A DNA stretch of 64,000 bases from positions 1-64,000 of the forward strand of contig JAFWMH010000056.1 of assembly GCA_017510785.1 (NCBI GenBank). The letters run 5' to 3'. The notes beneath the pieces are model-generated. The model saw only the letters and a program-made list of their open reading frames with translations, searched no databases and was not told the DNA's origin. Position 1 is the stretch's first letter, and the number at the start of each line of letters is the position of its first letter. Positions 51,757-60,663 of the stretch are shown in pieces. Origin of the DNA: Atopobiaceae bacterium. GTDB lineage: Bacteria > Actinomycetota > Coriobacteriia > Coriobacteriales > Atopobiaceae. The translations under genes were made by a program, and so were the position numbers.

Positions 51757-53112
51757 CTAGCCGTTGCGGACGAGTAGGCAAACGTTTTCGACGTGGTAAG
51801 TTTGTGGGAAGAGGTCGACGGGTGTGATGCGTGCGGGCGAGAAGGTGCCGTTAGCCGCGAAGCGCCCGAGGTCACGAGCGAGCGTTGCGGGATCGCAGCT
51901 TACGTAGGCGATGCCTCGGGCGGGTTGCGCACCGAGCTTCTCTACGACTTCGGGAGCCAGTCCCGCGCGCGGTGGGTCCACCACGATGACGTCCGCCTGA
52001 GTTTCGGGAAACTCGCGATATGCGTCGCCGCCAATGGGTTCCACGTTGCCGAGGCGCGCTGCCTCAAGGTTGCGCCGGAGGTCGCGCACAGCTGGTCCAT
52101 ACGATTCCACGGCACTCACCCAGCCGGCGTGTTCTGCGAGGGGCAGGGTAAAGGTGCCGGCGCCGCAATAGAGGTCCATGGCCTCGTCGTTTTCGGTGGG
52201 GGAGAGACCCTCGAGCACAAGCTCGACGAGACGCTCGGCACCTGCGGTATTCACTTGGAAGAATGACGGGGCGCTTATAATCATGGTTGCATCGCCAATG
52301 CGCTCGCGCCAGTGTCCTCGGCCGCTGAGCACTTCTACGCCGGTTACCTTGCGTGCCTTTTGTGGTCCCTTGGAAAGAACGCGCACCACCGACGTTACCT
52401 TGCAGGCGTCGGCAAGTACCTTGGTGGCTTGGGCGCGTGGGAACTGGCCGGGGCTTGTCCAAAGTGCTACCTCGATGTTGCGCGTGCGGCTGGAAACGCG
52501 AATGCCTACTCGATCGAGGTCGATGTTGCGCGTGCCAACGAGGTAGCTAAGCGCTCCCGAAACTGACTTCACGAGCTTTTTGTTGCGCGTGTCGAGCAAA
52601 GGACACGAGTCCACTTTGATTACCGGAGGCCTTTCCTTGGAGGCTTCGGCAATGCCGTGCATCCCGAGCCTTGCGCGATTGCCCTCGCGTACGAATGCCA
52701 ACTCCACCTTGTTGCGATACCCCCACGGCTTGCCAAGATCTTCGCACGGTGCAACGAGCGCTTCGGCGGCGTCGGCATCCATATGAGCGATGCGCGTGAG
52801 GGAATCCACCACGTTGGCTCGCTTTGCCTCGAGCTGGGCAGCGCGCGAAAGCGTTGCCCATGGACAGCCACCGCAAATGCCGGCATACGGGCATGTGGGA
52901 GTCACTCGGTTTGGTGAAGGTTCGAGGATGCGTTGGGTGGTGGCGCGGGCGAACCGTTCGCCTTCTTCAACAATGCGCGCCTCTACTGTATCGCCCGCAA
53001 CGGCGCCGGCCACGAACACCGCTTTGCCATCTTTGGTATGCGCGATGCCATCGGCGCCGTACGTCATGCGCTCGACGGCGAGTTCCACGGTTTTATTGGT
53101 GGGCATGCTCAT
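51757..53112 (-). CDS. RlmD/TrmA family uracil-C5 RNA methyltransferase
   Basis: 451 residues: an N-terminal TRAM RNA-binding domain of about 5-65, an iron-sulfur cysteine set (CPYAGICGGCPW, with a later SCPLL), and a SAM methyltransferase domain with MDLYCGAGTFTLPLAEHA, VVDPPRAGL and SYVSCDPATLARDL. The catalytic Cys is in SCDP. It methylates uridine 1939 or 747 in 23S rRNA, or a tRNA; the subfamily cannot be fixed by eye. The best start is the ATG at 53112, and another ATG follows six bases later. Confidence 0.93.
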   Translation of the reverse strand: MSMPTNKTVELAVERMTYGADGIAHTKDGKAVFVAGAVAGDTVEARIVEEGERFARATTQRILEPSPNRVTPTCPYAGICGGCPWATLSRAAQLEAKRANVVDSLTRIAHMDADAAEALVAPCEDLGKPWGYRNKVELAFVREGNRARLGMHGIAEASKERPPVIKVDSCPLLDTRNKKLVKSVSGALSYLVGTRNIDLDRVGIRVSSRTRNIEVALWTSPGQFPRAQATKVLADACKVTSVVRVLSKGPQKARKVTGVEVLSGRGHWRERIGDATMIISAPSFFQVNTAGAERLVELVLEGLSPTENDEAMDLYCGAGTFTLPLAEHAGWVSAVESYGPAVRDLRRNLEAARLGNVEPIGGDAYREFPETQADVIVVDPPRAGLAPEVVEKLGAQPARGIAYVSCDPATLARDLGRFAANGTFSPARITPVDLFPQTYHVENVCLLVRNG

Positions 53113-53220
53113 GAACGATCACCGCTTCCTTAAATGATATGGGGACCTTTGCCATGGCGTGTCTCCTTGTCTTAGAATGCCTATAAATATGTATGTTACC
53201 GCACTAAGGAGGGGTTTGTC

Positions 53221-53679
53221 ATGGATGCGTCAAAACGCGCAGCACGTGCAAGGGGTAGTTTCTTGGCAGGGTACAACTGCTCGCAGTCGGTAGTACTCGC
53301 GTTCGATGACGTGCTGGCCGAGCATGGCATCGATGCCGCCACGATGGCGCGGCTCTCGTCGCCGTTTGGTGGCGGCATGGGCCGGATGCGCGAGGTATGT
53401 GGAGCGGTGAGTGGCATGCTCATGGTGCTTGGCGTCGTTGAGGGATACGACGACCCAAAGGCGTTTGGCGCGAAGAAGGCATTATATGCGCGCGTACAAG
53501 AGATTGCCGGCGCGTATCGCGAGGAGAATGGCTCTATTGTGTGTCGCGAGTTGTTGGGATTGGGCAAGGGGCCGAGCGAGGCTACGCCCGAAAAACGTAC
53601 GGACGCCTACTATCGCAAGCGTCCGTGTCCCGATTTATGTGCGTGCGCAGCAAGAATTCTTGCGGAGCACCTTGAGTAG
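53221..53679 (+). CDS. C-GCAxxG-C-C family protein (redox-active)
   Basis: The 152-residue protein has the family pattern: GYNCSQSVV, then CGAVSGMLMVLG (the GCAxxG-type motif), VCRELLG and a C-terminal CPDLCACAARIL. This family is thought to bind metal or act in redox chemistry, but its biochemical function is unknown. AAGGAGGGG precedes the ATG. It is divergent from the RlmD-type gene and convergent with ppk. Confidence 0.9.
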   Translation: MDASKRAARARGSFLAGYNCSQSVVLAFDDVLAEHGIDAATMARLSSPFGGGMGRMREVCGAVSGMLMVLGVVEGYDDPKAFGAKKALYARVQEIAGAYREENGSIVCRELLGLGKGPSEATPEKRTDAYYRKRPCPDLCACAARILAEHLE

Positions 53680-53863
53680 GGCTGGGGTTGCCGAATCGTT
53701 TTCGTCCGCAGGAATGGACGAAGCGGGGAGTGGCCCAAAGGAGCAGCCGCGCGCAGTTCCGCAGGAACGAGGACTGTATGAGCACGGCGCCCTCCGGGCC
53801 ACGGACAGGGCACTTGCCTATTCTTTTGGGGCAGGGCCTCTTCCGGTAACCCGCGCGGATGGT

Positions 53864-56437
53864 TTATTTGCTGAAGAGCGTGCGGAATCCTGCGCCAAAG
53901 AGGTCGAGGGCTCTTTGGAACTTGTTCTTTTGGGTTGTGTGCTGGCGGCCCCGAACGATGAGCGCGGGGACGCCCGAAGTGGTTTCGTCGAATGCGTTCA
54001 TCGGACCGGCGTCCTGCAGCAACTCGTCGTCCTCAACGTCGATGCCGTTGCCTTCGGATGCCTCCGAAACAACCACGTCGTCGGAAATCGCGCTGTAGAG
54101 AATCTCGGGAATGGGCGGTACCACCGATGCCTCGGGCACGAGTGGCACGTCCTCGTTCTCGCGTGCCCTGCGAGCGCGATCGTACGCAAGGACGATGAGC
54201 GTTTGCTGGGCGTCGACAAGCGGAGCACCTTCCTCGCGGGCGACCTTCTCCCAGGTTCCTTCGGACGTGAGCGCACGCGCCTTTACGTTGTCGGCGAGCT
54301 GGATGTTCATGTACTGCAACACGAGTGCGCGGCAGGTAGGGTCGAGTACGGGATAGGCGATTTCCACGCGATGCTCGGTATTGCGCGTCATCATGTCGGC
54401 CGATGAGAGATACACCGTATCGACGTTGGCGCCAAAGGCATAGACGCGTGCGTGCTCGAGGAAGCGACCCACGATTTGGCGAATTACAAGTCCATCGCCC
54501 GAGCCGTCTACGTCCACGATGCAGGTGATGCCGCGAATCACGAGGATGACCTTAACGCCTTCGCTGCATGCCTCCACGATTTTGTCTATTACGTCGCGAT
54601 CGGTGAGGGAATTCATCTTCATGAATACCTGCGCGGGCTGGCCGGCGCGAGCACGCTCGATTTCGCGATTCATGCCGCGAACGATGAGGGGCTTGAGGCC
54701 TTCGGGCGCCACGCCGAGGTAGCGATACGTGCCGCGAAGGTTGCCGAGCGAGAGGTTGCGGAAAAACACGTTGCCGTCCTCGGCGATGCCTTCGTGTGCC
54801 GTGAGCAACATGAAGTCGGAGTAGAGCTTGGCCGTTTTCTCGTTGAAGTTGCCCGTGCCCAGGCAGGTGATGCGCTTGATGTTGCCATGCTCATGATACG
54901 TTACTTGGCAAATCTTGGAGTGGCACTTGAAGCCCTCGGAGCCATAGATTACCGTGCAGCCGGCCGCTTCGAGACGTTCGGCCCACTCGATGTTGTTGGC
55001 CTCGTCGAAGCGGGCGCGCAGCTCCATGAGCACCGTGACGTCTTTGCCGTTCTCGGCTGCCTGAATGAGGCTTTCGCACAGGTGCGATTGCTTCGCCACG
55101 CGATAGAGCGTAATTTTAATGGAGATGCAGTCGTCGTCCTGGCTGGCCTCGCGAAGGAGGTTGAGCAGGGGACTCATGGACTCGTACGGGTAGAAGAGCA
55201 GGATGTCGTGATCCTCTACCTGCTCGCGCATGGGTCGCGTGAGGTCGGCCATGGGGCTTGCCTGCGGCTCGACGGGCTCGTTCGTGAGCTCGCGGTGATG
55301 CTTCTCGGGAATCTTTCCCTCGAGGCCAAACACGTAACTCAAATCGAGCGGCACGTTGCGCTCGAACACGCGATTCTCGGAAAGGCCGAGCTCCTCGCGA
55401 ATGAAGCGTTTGAGTTCGCTGTTGAACTCTCCCTCGATTTCGAGGCGCACGGGTTGCAGGCGCAGGCGCTTTTTGAGTACCTTGCGCATGTGCTGGCGGT
55501 AGTCTTCCTCTTCCACTACGCCTTCGCCGTCGGGATCGACGTCGGCGTTGCGGGTTACGCGGATAATGGCCGTGCTGGTGGACTGATACGCGCCGAAGCA
55601 GGCGTCCGCCTGGCTCGCGATGACGTCTTCGAGCAGGATAAAGCGGAACTTGGAGGGACGGCTCGGGAGTTGGATGACGCGCGAGAACCGGCGCGGCACT
55701 TCGATGATGCCGAGGACGCCGGTTTCGTCTTGGCCATCGAGGGCGCACACCACGTAGAGCGACCCGTTGCGAAGGTTGGGGAAGGGATGGCGCGGATCGA
55801 CCATGAGCGGCGAGAGGATGGGCGAGAGGTTTTTCCTAAAGTAGCGGCTTACGACCTCGGCGTCCTCTTCCGTCATGGTTTCGCGCGTGACGCGGTTGAG
55901 GCCACGCGTGCGCAGTTGAGCTTCGAGGTCGAGCTGGGCACGCTCTTGTCGCTCCACCAGCGGCGGAAGCGTTTGGAAAATGAGGTCGAGCTGCTGGGAA
56001 GGCGTCATGCCGCTCTTGTTGTCTTGCGGCTCGTGCTTGAGGGAAGCGAGATCGGAAAGGCCACCCACGCGAATCATGAACCATTCGTTGAGGTTGGAGC
56101 CAAAGATCTCCACGAACTTAAGACGTTCGAACAATGGCACCGACTCGTCGAACGCTTCGTCGAGCACGCGGTTGTTGAAGCGCAGCCAGCTTACCTCGCG
56201 GTTTTGCGTATACGAGGTGTCCACGCCGCCGCCGTTGCGATGCCTGCCCGCGCCAAGACGGTCCATCGTTGCCTTTACCGCCTTGCGCGCCTTTTTTGAC
56301 GCCTCGTGTTCGTAGGCGCTCGTCGTGGCAGAGTACTTATCTACCTGCTCGCCTTTGGGCGTGAGCTTTTCCTTGCGCGCAGCCTCGATTTCGGCGCGCT
56401 CCCTGTCCTTTTGGTCCTGCTTGCTTTTCTTTGCCAT
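53864..56437 (-). CDS. ppk: Polyphosphate kinase 1
   Basis: The 857-residue protein has the PPK1 domain order: N-terminal domain (NREVSWLRFNNRVLDEAFDE), head domain, and two phospholipase-D-like C-terminal domains with RARFDEANNIEWAERLEAAG and the catalytic His segment GFKCHSKICQV. It reversibly makes polyphosphate from ATP. About 65 extra Lys/Glu-rich residues precede the usual start, and a tail of about 90 residues follows the last domain. Both differ from E. coli PPK. GGGAGG lies five bases before the ATG. Confidence 0.94.
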   Translation of the reverse strand: MAKKSKQDQKDRERAEIEAARKEKLTPKGEQVDKYSATTSAYEHEASKKARKAVKATMDRLGAGRHRNGGGVDTSYTQNREVSWLRFNNRVLDEAFDESVPLFERLKFVEIFGSNLNEWFMIRVGGLSDLASLKHEPQDNKSGMTPSQQLDLIFQTLPPLVERQERAQLDLEAQLRTRGLNRVTRETMTEEDAEVVSRYFRKNLSPILSPLMVDPRHPFPNLRNGSLYVVCALDGQDETGVLGIIEVPRRFSRVIQLPSRPSKFRFILLEDVIASQADACFGAYQSTSTAIIRVTRNADVDPDGEGVVEEEDYRQHMRKVLKKRLRLQPVRLEIEGEFNSELKRFIREELGLSENRVFERNVPLDLSYVFGLEGKIPEKHHRELTNEPVEPQASPMADLTRPMREQVEDHDILLFYPYESMSPLLNLLREASQDDDCISIKITLYRVAKQSHLCESLIQAAENGKDVTVLMELRARFDEANNIEWAERLEAAGCTVIYGSEGFKCHSKICQVTYHEHGNIKRITCLGTGNFNEKTAKLYSDFMLLTAHEGIAEDGNVFFRNLSLGNLRGTYRYLGVAPEGLKPLIVRGMNREIERARAGQPAQVFMKMNSLTDRDVIDKIVEACSEGVKVILVIRGITCIVDVDGSGDGLVIRQIVGRFLEHARVYAFGANVDTVYLSSADMMTRNTEHRVEIAYPVLDPTCRALVLQYMNIQLADNVKARALTSEGTWEKVAREEGAPLVDAQQTLIVLAYDRARRARENEDVPLVPEASVVPPIPEILYSAISDDVVVSEASEGNGIDVEDDELLQDAGPMNAFDETTSGVPALIVRGRQHTTQKNKFQRALDLFGAGFRTLFSK

Positions 56438-56472
56438 GTGGCCTCCCGTGCACGACATCCGGCAGAATCTCC

Positions 56473-56478
56473 ATTATA
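56473..56478 (-). promoter_or_regulatory. -10 element of the ppk promoter
   Basis: TATAAT on the minus strand (56478 down to 56473) would start transcription about 30 bases before the ppk ATG. No recognisable -35 or TGn is present. Confidence 0.45.
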
Positions 56479-56509
56479 CAAAATCCCGCTTAGTCTACGG
56501 TAGGGTGTG

Positions 56510-56670
56510 CAAAATCCCCGTCTGGGCGGGCGTGCTCCGACCGGCGGCCAGCGGCAGGAGCTCCAGGAGGCAAAATCCCCGTCTGGGCGGGCGTGCGCTC
56601 CGCCGGTAGGACATGCGCTCCGCCGGTAGGACGTGCGCTCCACCGGTAGGACGTGCGCTCCACCGGTAGC
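56510..56670. repeat. 26-bp direct repeat and 20-bp tandem array between ppk and arcA
   Basis: CAAAATCCCCGTCTGGGCGG plus GCGTGC occurs at 56510-56535 and 56571-56596. Four 20-bp units (GTGCGCTCCGCCGGTAGGAC and variants) run from 56593 to 56670, with one transition separating the two middle classes. The region is otherwise empty. Confidence 0.85.
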
Positions 56671-56824
56671 CCCGGCGGGGTTTGAGGACCTACGTCATGC
56701 GCAAGATTCCCTGCCGGGGCTGGCGTGCGCTGTTGGCCGGTTTTGGTCGCTTTTGGTTCGCGTCAGTTCGCCTACGGCAGTTGGCCCACGGCATTTGTAA
56801 AGTCGCTGCCTCAACGTCGTTCGC

Positions 56825-56830
56825 TATACT
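56825..56830 (+). promoter_or_regulatory. -10 element of arcA
   Basis: TATACT at 56825-56830, 27 bases before the arcA ATG. The best -35 candidate (TTGTAA at 56795) is too far away for a normal sigma-70 promoter, so an activator may be needed. Confidence 0.4.
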
Positions 56831-56856
56831 AATGGTGACGAGTGAAGGGAGGCAAC

Positions 56857-58101
56857 ATGCTTAACGTACACAACGAAGTAGGGCGGTTGCGCACGGTAAT
56901 GCTTCATCGGCCGGGGGGAGAGCTTCTCAACCTTTCTCCGCAAAACCTCGAACCACTGTTGTTCGATGACATTCCGTTTTTGGAGGTAGCGCAGGCGGAG
57001 CACGATGCCTTCGCCAAGATGCTGGCAGATGAGGGCGTTGAGGTTTTGTACGTGGAGGATCTTGTCGCTACGGCACTCGACGCATCTCCTCTTTTGCGAA
57101 GTCAGTTCATTATGGATTACGTGCGCGAAAGTGGTCTTGCGGGGGCAAAGGTAATCAAGGCTGTTACCGAGCGCCTGATGGCAATTGAGAGGACGCGCGC
57201 ACTCGTAGACAAGGTTATTTGCGGCATTCGTCGCGACGAGCTGGATTTGGGGGAACGCGGTACGCTTGAGCTAGCCGACCTTGTGGGAACGGCGCAGAGC
57301 GGAAATCCCGACCTCGTGATCGATCCGCTTCCGAACCTGTATTTCACACGCGATACGTTTACCGTGGTGGGCGAGGGCGTTAACATCAACAGCATGTTTA
57401 GCGAGAACCGGCGGCGCGAGACGCTGTTGTCGCAGTATATATTTACGTATCATCCCGAGCTGCGTGCCACTCCGGTGTGGTATCGCCGCAGAAGTCCCTA
57501 CAGCTTGGAGGGTGGCGATTTCCTCAACCTCAGCGAGCGAAAGGTGGCGGTTGGCATTTCGCAGCGTACGCAATCGGCAGCAATCGATTTGCTGGCGAAG
57601 AACGTGTTTTGGAGTGGGGACGTTGAGTGCCCCATTGAGGAAATAATTGCGGTGCTCATTCCCGACACGCGTGCCATGATGCACCTCGATACGGTGCTTA
57701 CGCAGGTCGATGTGGATGCGTTTCTTATTCATCCAGGGATTTTGAACACGTTGGAGTGTTTCCGCGTTACGAGGGGCGCGCATTCGGGCGAGTTGCATGT
57801 TGAGTTGCTCGATGAGCCGCTTGAGAGCATCCTTGGACAGGCGGTTGGATGCGATCACGTGCGGCTTATTCAGTGCGGCGGAAACGATCCGATTGCGGCG
57901 GCGCGCGAGCAATGGAACGACGGGTCCAACACGTTGGCGGTTTCGCCGGGACGCGTGTTTGTGTACCAGCGCAATTCTGTGACGAACGACATTTTGTATC
58001 GCGAGGGCCTGGAACTGCTGGAGATTCCCTCGGCCGAGCTAAGCCGCGGACGCGGTGGCCCGCATTGCATGAGCATGCCGTTCGTGCGCGACGAGCTGTA
58101 G
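56857..58101 (+). CDS. arcA: Arginine deiminase
   Basis: The 414-residue protein begins NVHNEVGRLRTVMLHRPGGE and has LPNLYFTRDTF, YRRRSPYSLEGGDFL, TLECFRVTRGAHSGE and the C-terminal active-site motif RGRGGPHCMSMP with the nucleophile Cys. It hydrolyses arginine to citrulline and ammonia, first step of the arginine deiminase pathway that gives ATP in anaerobes. The other pathway genes (argF, arcC, arcD) are not adjacent. AAGGGAGG precedes the ATG. Confidence 0.97.
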   Translation: MLNVHNEVGRLRTVMLHRPGGELLNLSPQNLEPLLFDDIPFLEVAQAEHDAFAKMLADEGVEVLYVEDLVATALDASPLLRSQFIMDYVRESGLAGAKVIKAVTERLMAIERTRALVDKVICGIRRDELDLGERGTLELADLVGTAQSGNPDLVIDPLPNLYFTRDTFTVVGEGVNINSMFSENRRRETLLSQYIFTYHPELRATPVWYRRRSPYSLEGGDFLNLSERKVAVGISQRTQSAAIDLLAKNVFWSGDVECPIEEIIAVLIPDTRAMMHLDTVLTQVDVDAFLIHPGILNTLECFRVTRGAHSGELHVELLDEPLESILGQAVGCDHVRLIQCGGNDPIAAAREQWNDGSNTLAVSPGRVFVYQRNSVTNDILYREGLELLEIPSAELSRGRGGPHCMSMPFVRDEL

Positions 58102-58152
58102 GGCGCGGGTCGGGCGCTGGGCCTTTGAGCGCGATGGGCCGCAGGGCGCTGG

Positions 58153-58260
58153 GCTGCAGGTGCGGCCTGGCGCTAGGCTTGTGCGCTGGGTGGCGCTGGT
58201 GGGCTGCAGGGGCGGCCTGGCGCTGGGCTTGTGCGCTGGGTGGCGCTGGGCTGCAGGGGC
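58153..58260. repeat. About 50-bp tandem repeat after arcA
   Basis: Units open with GCTGCAGG at 58153, 58203 and 58250 and share GCGGCCTGGCGCT and GCTTGTGCGCTGGGTGGCGC (the third copy is partial). The spacing (50 and 47) is not a multiple of three. From 58102 to about 58640 no gene is visible. Confidence 0.85.
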
Positions 58261-58642
58261 GGGACGAGTATCCGGTTGCACGCCGGGCCTCTTTGCATGC
58301 AGGGATGCAAGGTTCTGGTCGCGCGAGGATGGACTCTGTGACGCACCACGGTTGAGGATAGGTTCGTCAACGCGGTCGGGCTTTCGCGGACGGGCCTGGC
58401 AGTGCGGTCGGGCCTTGTCCGTTGGCTCTGACGTCGGCCATAGCGACGCCACATGGATTTAACACAGCTGAAAGTGTACATTCTGCCGAGGGTCGGAAAT
58501 CTTTTATCAAAGAAACCGCAGCTCAGAGGGGGTATGCACAAAAGGGTTACAGTCGTATCTACACATGCCGCACACATAACAATGCGTTTACGCAGGTAGA
58601 GGCATGAATATGGTTGCAATACGTATCTATGGAGAGTTTGTA

Positions 58643-58675
58643 GTCCCCACACTAGTCCCCACAAAAGTCCCCACA
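58643..58675. repeat. Triple GTCCCCACA repeat, left end of the element
   Basis: GTCCCCACA starts at 58643, 58655 and 58667, exactly 12 bases apart. A related triple lies just upstream of the integrase at 63922-63953. The pair may be integrase arm-type or terminal binding sites. Confidence 0.85.
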
Positions 58676-58762
58676 CTGGCAAATTTGGGGTGCAAAAACC
58701 GGATTTGAGGCGGATTTACGCCTTATCGGTGGGTGGTTGAAGGTGCGATCGGGCGTCTCGCA

Positions 58763-58976
58763 ATCCAACCCACACACGTGCGGGTGATACCTTGTGGGTT
58801 TTCCTGATGGCAGGAAAACCCACCAATCCAATCCACCTGCGTGTGGGCTGTACTGCCTTGTGCTGGTCGGTACACAGACCACTTGCAACCAACCCACACA
58901 CGTGCGGGTGATACGCGTACTGACATGGTGGAGAATTCCTCCACTAAGACCCATCCCACACACGTGCGGGTGATAC
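58763..58976 (-). CRISPR. Orphan CRISPR-like array: four 28-nt repeats, three spacers
   Basis: On the minus strand the repeat begins GTATCACCCGCACGTGTGTG followed by GGTTGGAT. Copies lie at 58949-58976, 58887-58914, 58826-58853 and 58763-58790, at steps of 62, 61 and 63, leaving spacers of 34, 33 and 35. The imperfect hairpin CCCGCAC/GTGTGGG and the period suit type I-E. The copy at 58826-58853 matches the first in only about 20 of 28 positions; the others match in 26-27. AT-rich sequence beyond 58977 could be the leader. No cas gene is visible. Confidence 0.7.
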
Positions 58977-59228
58977 GCTTCTTTACCTGCAGCAACCTAG
59001 CATCTATAGCCATTTTTACATCACTATCTCAACGCTATATCAAACACTCCCTCATCACCATACAACGCCACAGAATGTCCCACATCGGCCGCAAACGATA
59101 ACAAACGACTTGCAACCCATTCTAGAGACAAACACGCCTTAAACGGCCACACAGCGCGTTATACGGCATTTCCGCAGGTAGTACGTGGTGTTTTGGCGTC
59201 GAGGCAATAACGTATCCCCCGTATATCC
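58977..59228. other. AT-rich region to the right of the array
   Basis: No gene is visible. The part next to the array (58977-59060) is AT-rich and could be a CRISPR leader read towards the array. The rest, near 59145-59220, has GCGGTTATACGGC-like stretches that resemble sequences in the gap at 62330-62400, hinting at a shared element-specific motif. Confidence 0.3.
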
Positions 59229-59260
59229 AAAAAAGCACCGGCCCTGCTCGGGACCGGTGT
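59229..59260 (-). terminator. Terminator of the xis operon
   Basis: CACCGG (59236-59241) pairs with CCGGTG (59254-59259), extended by CCC/GGG with one mismatch. On the minus strand it is followed by six T (59234-59229). It is the end of the operon running from 60625 to 59342. Confidence 0.85.
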
Positions 59261-59341
59261 TCAGACTGTAACTTTTGTCCGTGTCGGTTTTTCAGGAAAT
59301 ATAAATTTCTGGTGGTACGATGGTTTGGTCTAGGCGGTTTA

Positions 59342-59620
59342 TCAGCTGAAATGAATCCGTTCTGCCATAGTCGGGTGCTCCATTGCAACCTGCCGCAGTA
59401 GCGAACGTGCATACACCTTGGCCTTGCTCATCTCGTCCTTGGCATCCTCGGCGGACGTCGTTATACATCCGCTGTAGCGAGTCATGAGGAAAACTTGTCC
59501 CGCAATGTCGGCAACGGTTGTATCCTCGTTTGCCATCGCGCGGCGATATACCGTTTTTGTAATATCGTTTAAGTCGCGCCGCGCGGCCTTGGCCGCGAGT
59601 CGGTCTTTAGGCTTCAGCAT
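59342..59620 (-). CDS. Small unknown element protein
   Basis: A 92-residue protein, MLKPKDRLAAKAARRDLNDI, mostly helical and charged, with no motif I can name. The start is chosen for GGAGG eight bases upstream. It overlaps the previous gene's 3' end by 14 bases, so translation is probably coupled. Last gene of the four-gene operon. Confidence 0.65.
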   Translation of the reverse strand: MLKPKDRLAAKAARRDLNDITKTVYRRAMANEDTTVADIAGQVFLMTRYSGCITTSAEDAKDEMSKAKVYARSLLRQVAMEHPTMAERIHFS

Positions 59621-59978
59621 CGGTTGAATCCTCCGGTTCATCATCGAACACGACGAACTTCCGCAGCGTGCTATTGTTCGCGCACAGCATTTCCAACGCC
59701 AAACGCGCACGTTGTCTCTCGTCCTTCGTGGGCCGTCGAGTATTCCTCATGGTGTCAATCCGCGAACGGGTATTCGCGAGTAGTATGCTAACCTCACGCT
59801 CGGTGACTTCTTCACCCAACAGCGTGCGGCCAAAGACGAACGACGAAACGCGTCGGGCATCTACGTAACCTTGTGCTTTCGCCTCGTGCTTGTCGAGCCA
59901 TGGTCGATGTGTCATTTTATGCACGTCTGCTGGTTGACAGTACCCGACGTAACTCCGTTGCTTCTTCCTACTACTCAT
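59607..59978 (-). CDS. Unknown element protein
   Basis: A 123-residue, basic, Arg-rich protein (RSRIDTMRNTRRPTKDERQR) with a helical middle and an acidic C-terminus (FDDEPEDSTDAEA). No recognised domain. Its ATG overlaps the stop of the upstream gene (ATGA), and its own end overlaps the next start, so the three genes are likely translated together. Confidence 0.7.
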   Translation of the reverse strand: MSSRKKQRSYVGYCQPADVHKMTHRPWLDKHEAKAQGYVDARRVSSFVFGRTLLGEEVTEREVSILLANTRSRIDTMRNTRRPTKDERQRARLALEMLCANNSTLRKFVVFDDEPEDSTDAEA

Positions 59979-60445
59979 CGAACATCACCGTGGCGCTGCC
60001 GCCATGCACGGTCGTAATACGGTCCCACCTCACGTGCGCTGCCGCGCGGGTGCCTTGTAATGATACAAGACTTTATCGGGCTAACTCCGCGCCTGCGTTG
60101 CTCTTCATAACGCTCTTGCGCTGTTCGGGGCCGTACTTCATGAACGAAATGAATGGCGAGTGCGTGTTTGTCCACGGCTGCATCGATGTCCGGTAGCGCG
60201 GCGAGCTTCACGCTGCCGTTATCAGCCCGATAAGATGCGAGTCGAATGTCGTCGAGCAATTCACGTGCGAGTTGCGCGAGGTCCCTTATTGCGTCCTCTG
60301 GCCGCATCCGCAGGTTCCACCATCCGCCATCGCCATAAGCATTCCAACTGTTTTCAACCAGATAGCCTTGGTCTTGAATCCGCTGATTCAAATTGTCAAC
60401 AGGTCCTGGTCTGCTGCCACGTTGCAGATAATCATACGCTTCCAT
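59975..60445 (-). CDS. Unknown element protein
   Basis: A 156-residue protein, rich in Trp/Asn/Gly near the N-terminus (NSWNAYGDGGWWNLRMRPED) and Arg-rich at the end. No known domain is apparent. It starts 12 bases after the excisionase-like gene with AAGGAG upstream. Weak possibilities such as a single-stranded-DNA or RNA binder come only from composition. Confidence 0.7.
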   Translation of the reverse strand: MEAYDYLQRGSRPGPVDNLNQRIQDQGYLVENSWNAYGDGGWWNLRMRPEDAIRDLAQLARELLDDIRLASYRADNGSVKLAALPDIDAAVDKHALAIHFVHEVRPRTAQERYEEQRRRGVSPIKSCIITRHPRGSAREVGPYYDRAWRQRHGDVR

Positions 60446-60457
60446 GTTTGATGCTCC

Positions 60458-60625
60458 TTACTCCATTCCCAGCTTCAAAAGAAGATCCCGCTTGTCAATC
60501 CGCCAATCGCCGAATCGAGGAACCCTTGTTGCCTTAACTTCACCTTCCCTGCACCAGCGCCTTACCGTTTGCGGCGAACGTCGTGCTAGTTCGGCTGCTT
60601 GTTCTACCGTTATCGTCTTTGTCAA
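60458..60625 (-). CDS. Excisionase-like helix-turn-helix protein
   Basis: This 55-residue frame begins with TTG (60625), seven bases after AAAGGAGG, and reads TVEQAAELARRSPQTVRRWC, then REGEVKATRVPRFGDWRID and KRDLLLKLGME. It is the HTH_17/excisionase fold: recognition helix SPQTVRRWCREG, then a beta wing ending in W.RID..DL. Its small size and non-ATG start make it easy to miss. Excisionases bend the att site and direct integrase to excise. It leads the operon and carries a palindromic operator in its promoter. Confidence 0.75.
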   Translation of the reverse strand: MTKTITVEQAAELARRSPQTVRRWCREGEVKATRVPRFGDWRIDKRDLLLKLGME

Positions 60626-60663
60626 CGCCTAACCTCCTTTGGCCTATATGTGCTATACCGTAT

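Noticed and set aside
56593-56670. Possible CRISPR in the 20-bp repeats
   Set aside because: The units are head-to-tail with no spacers.
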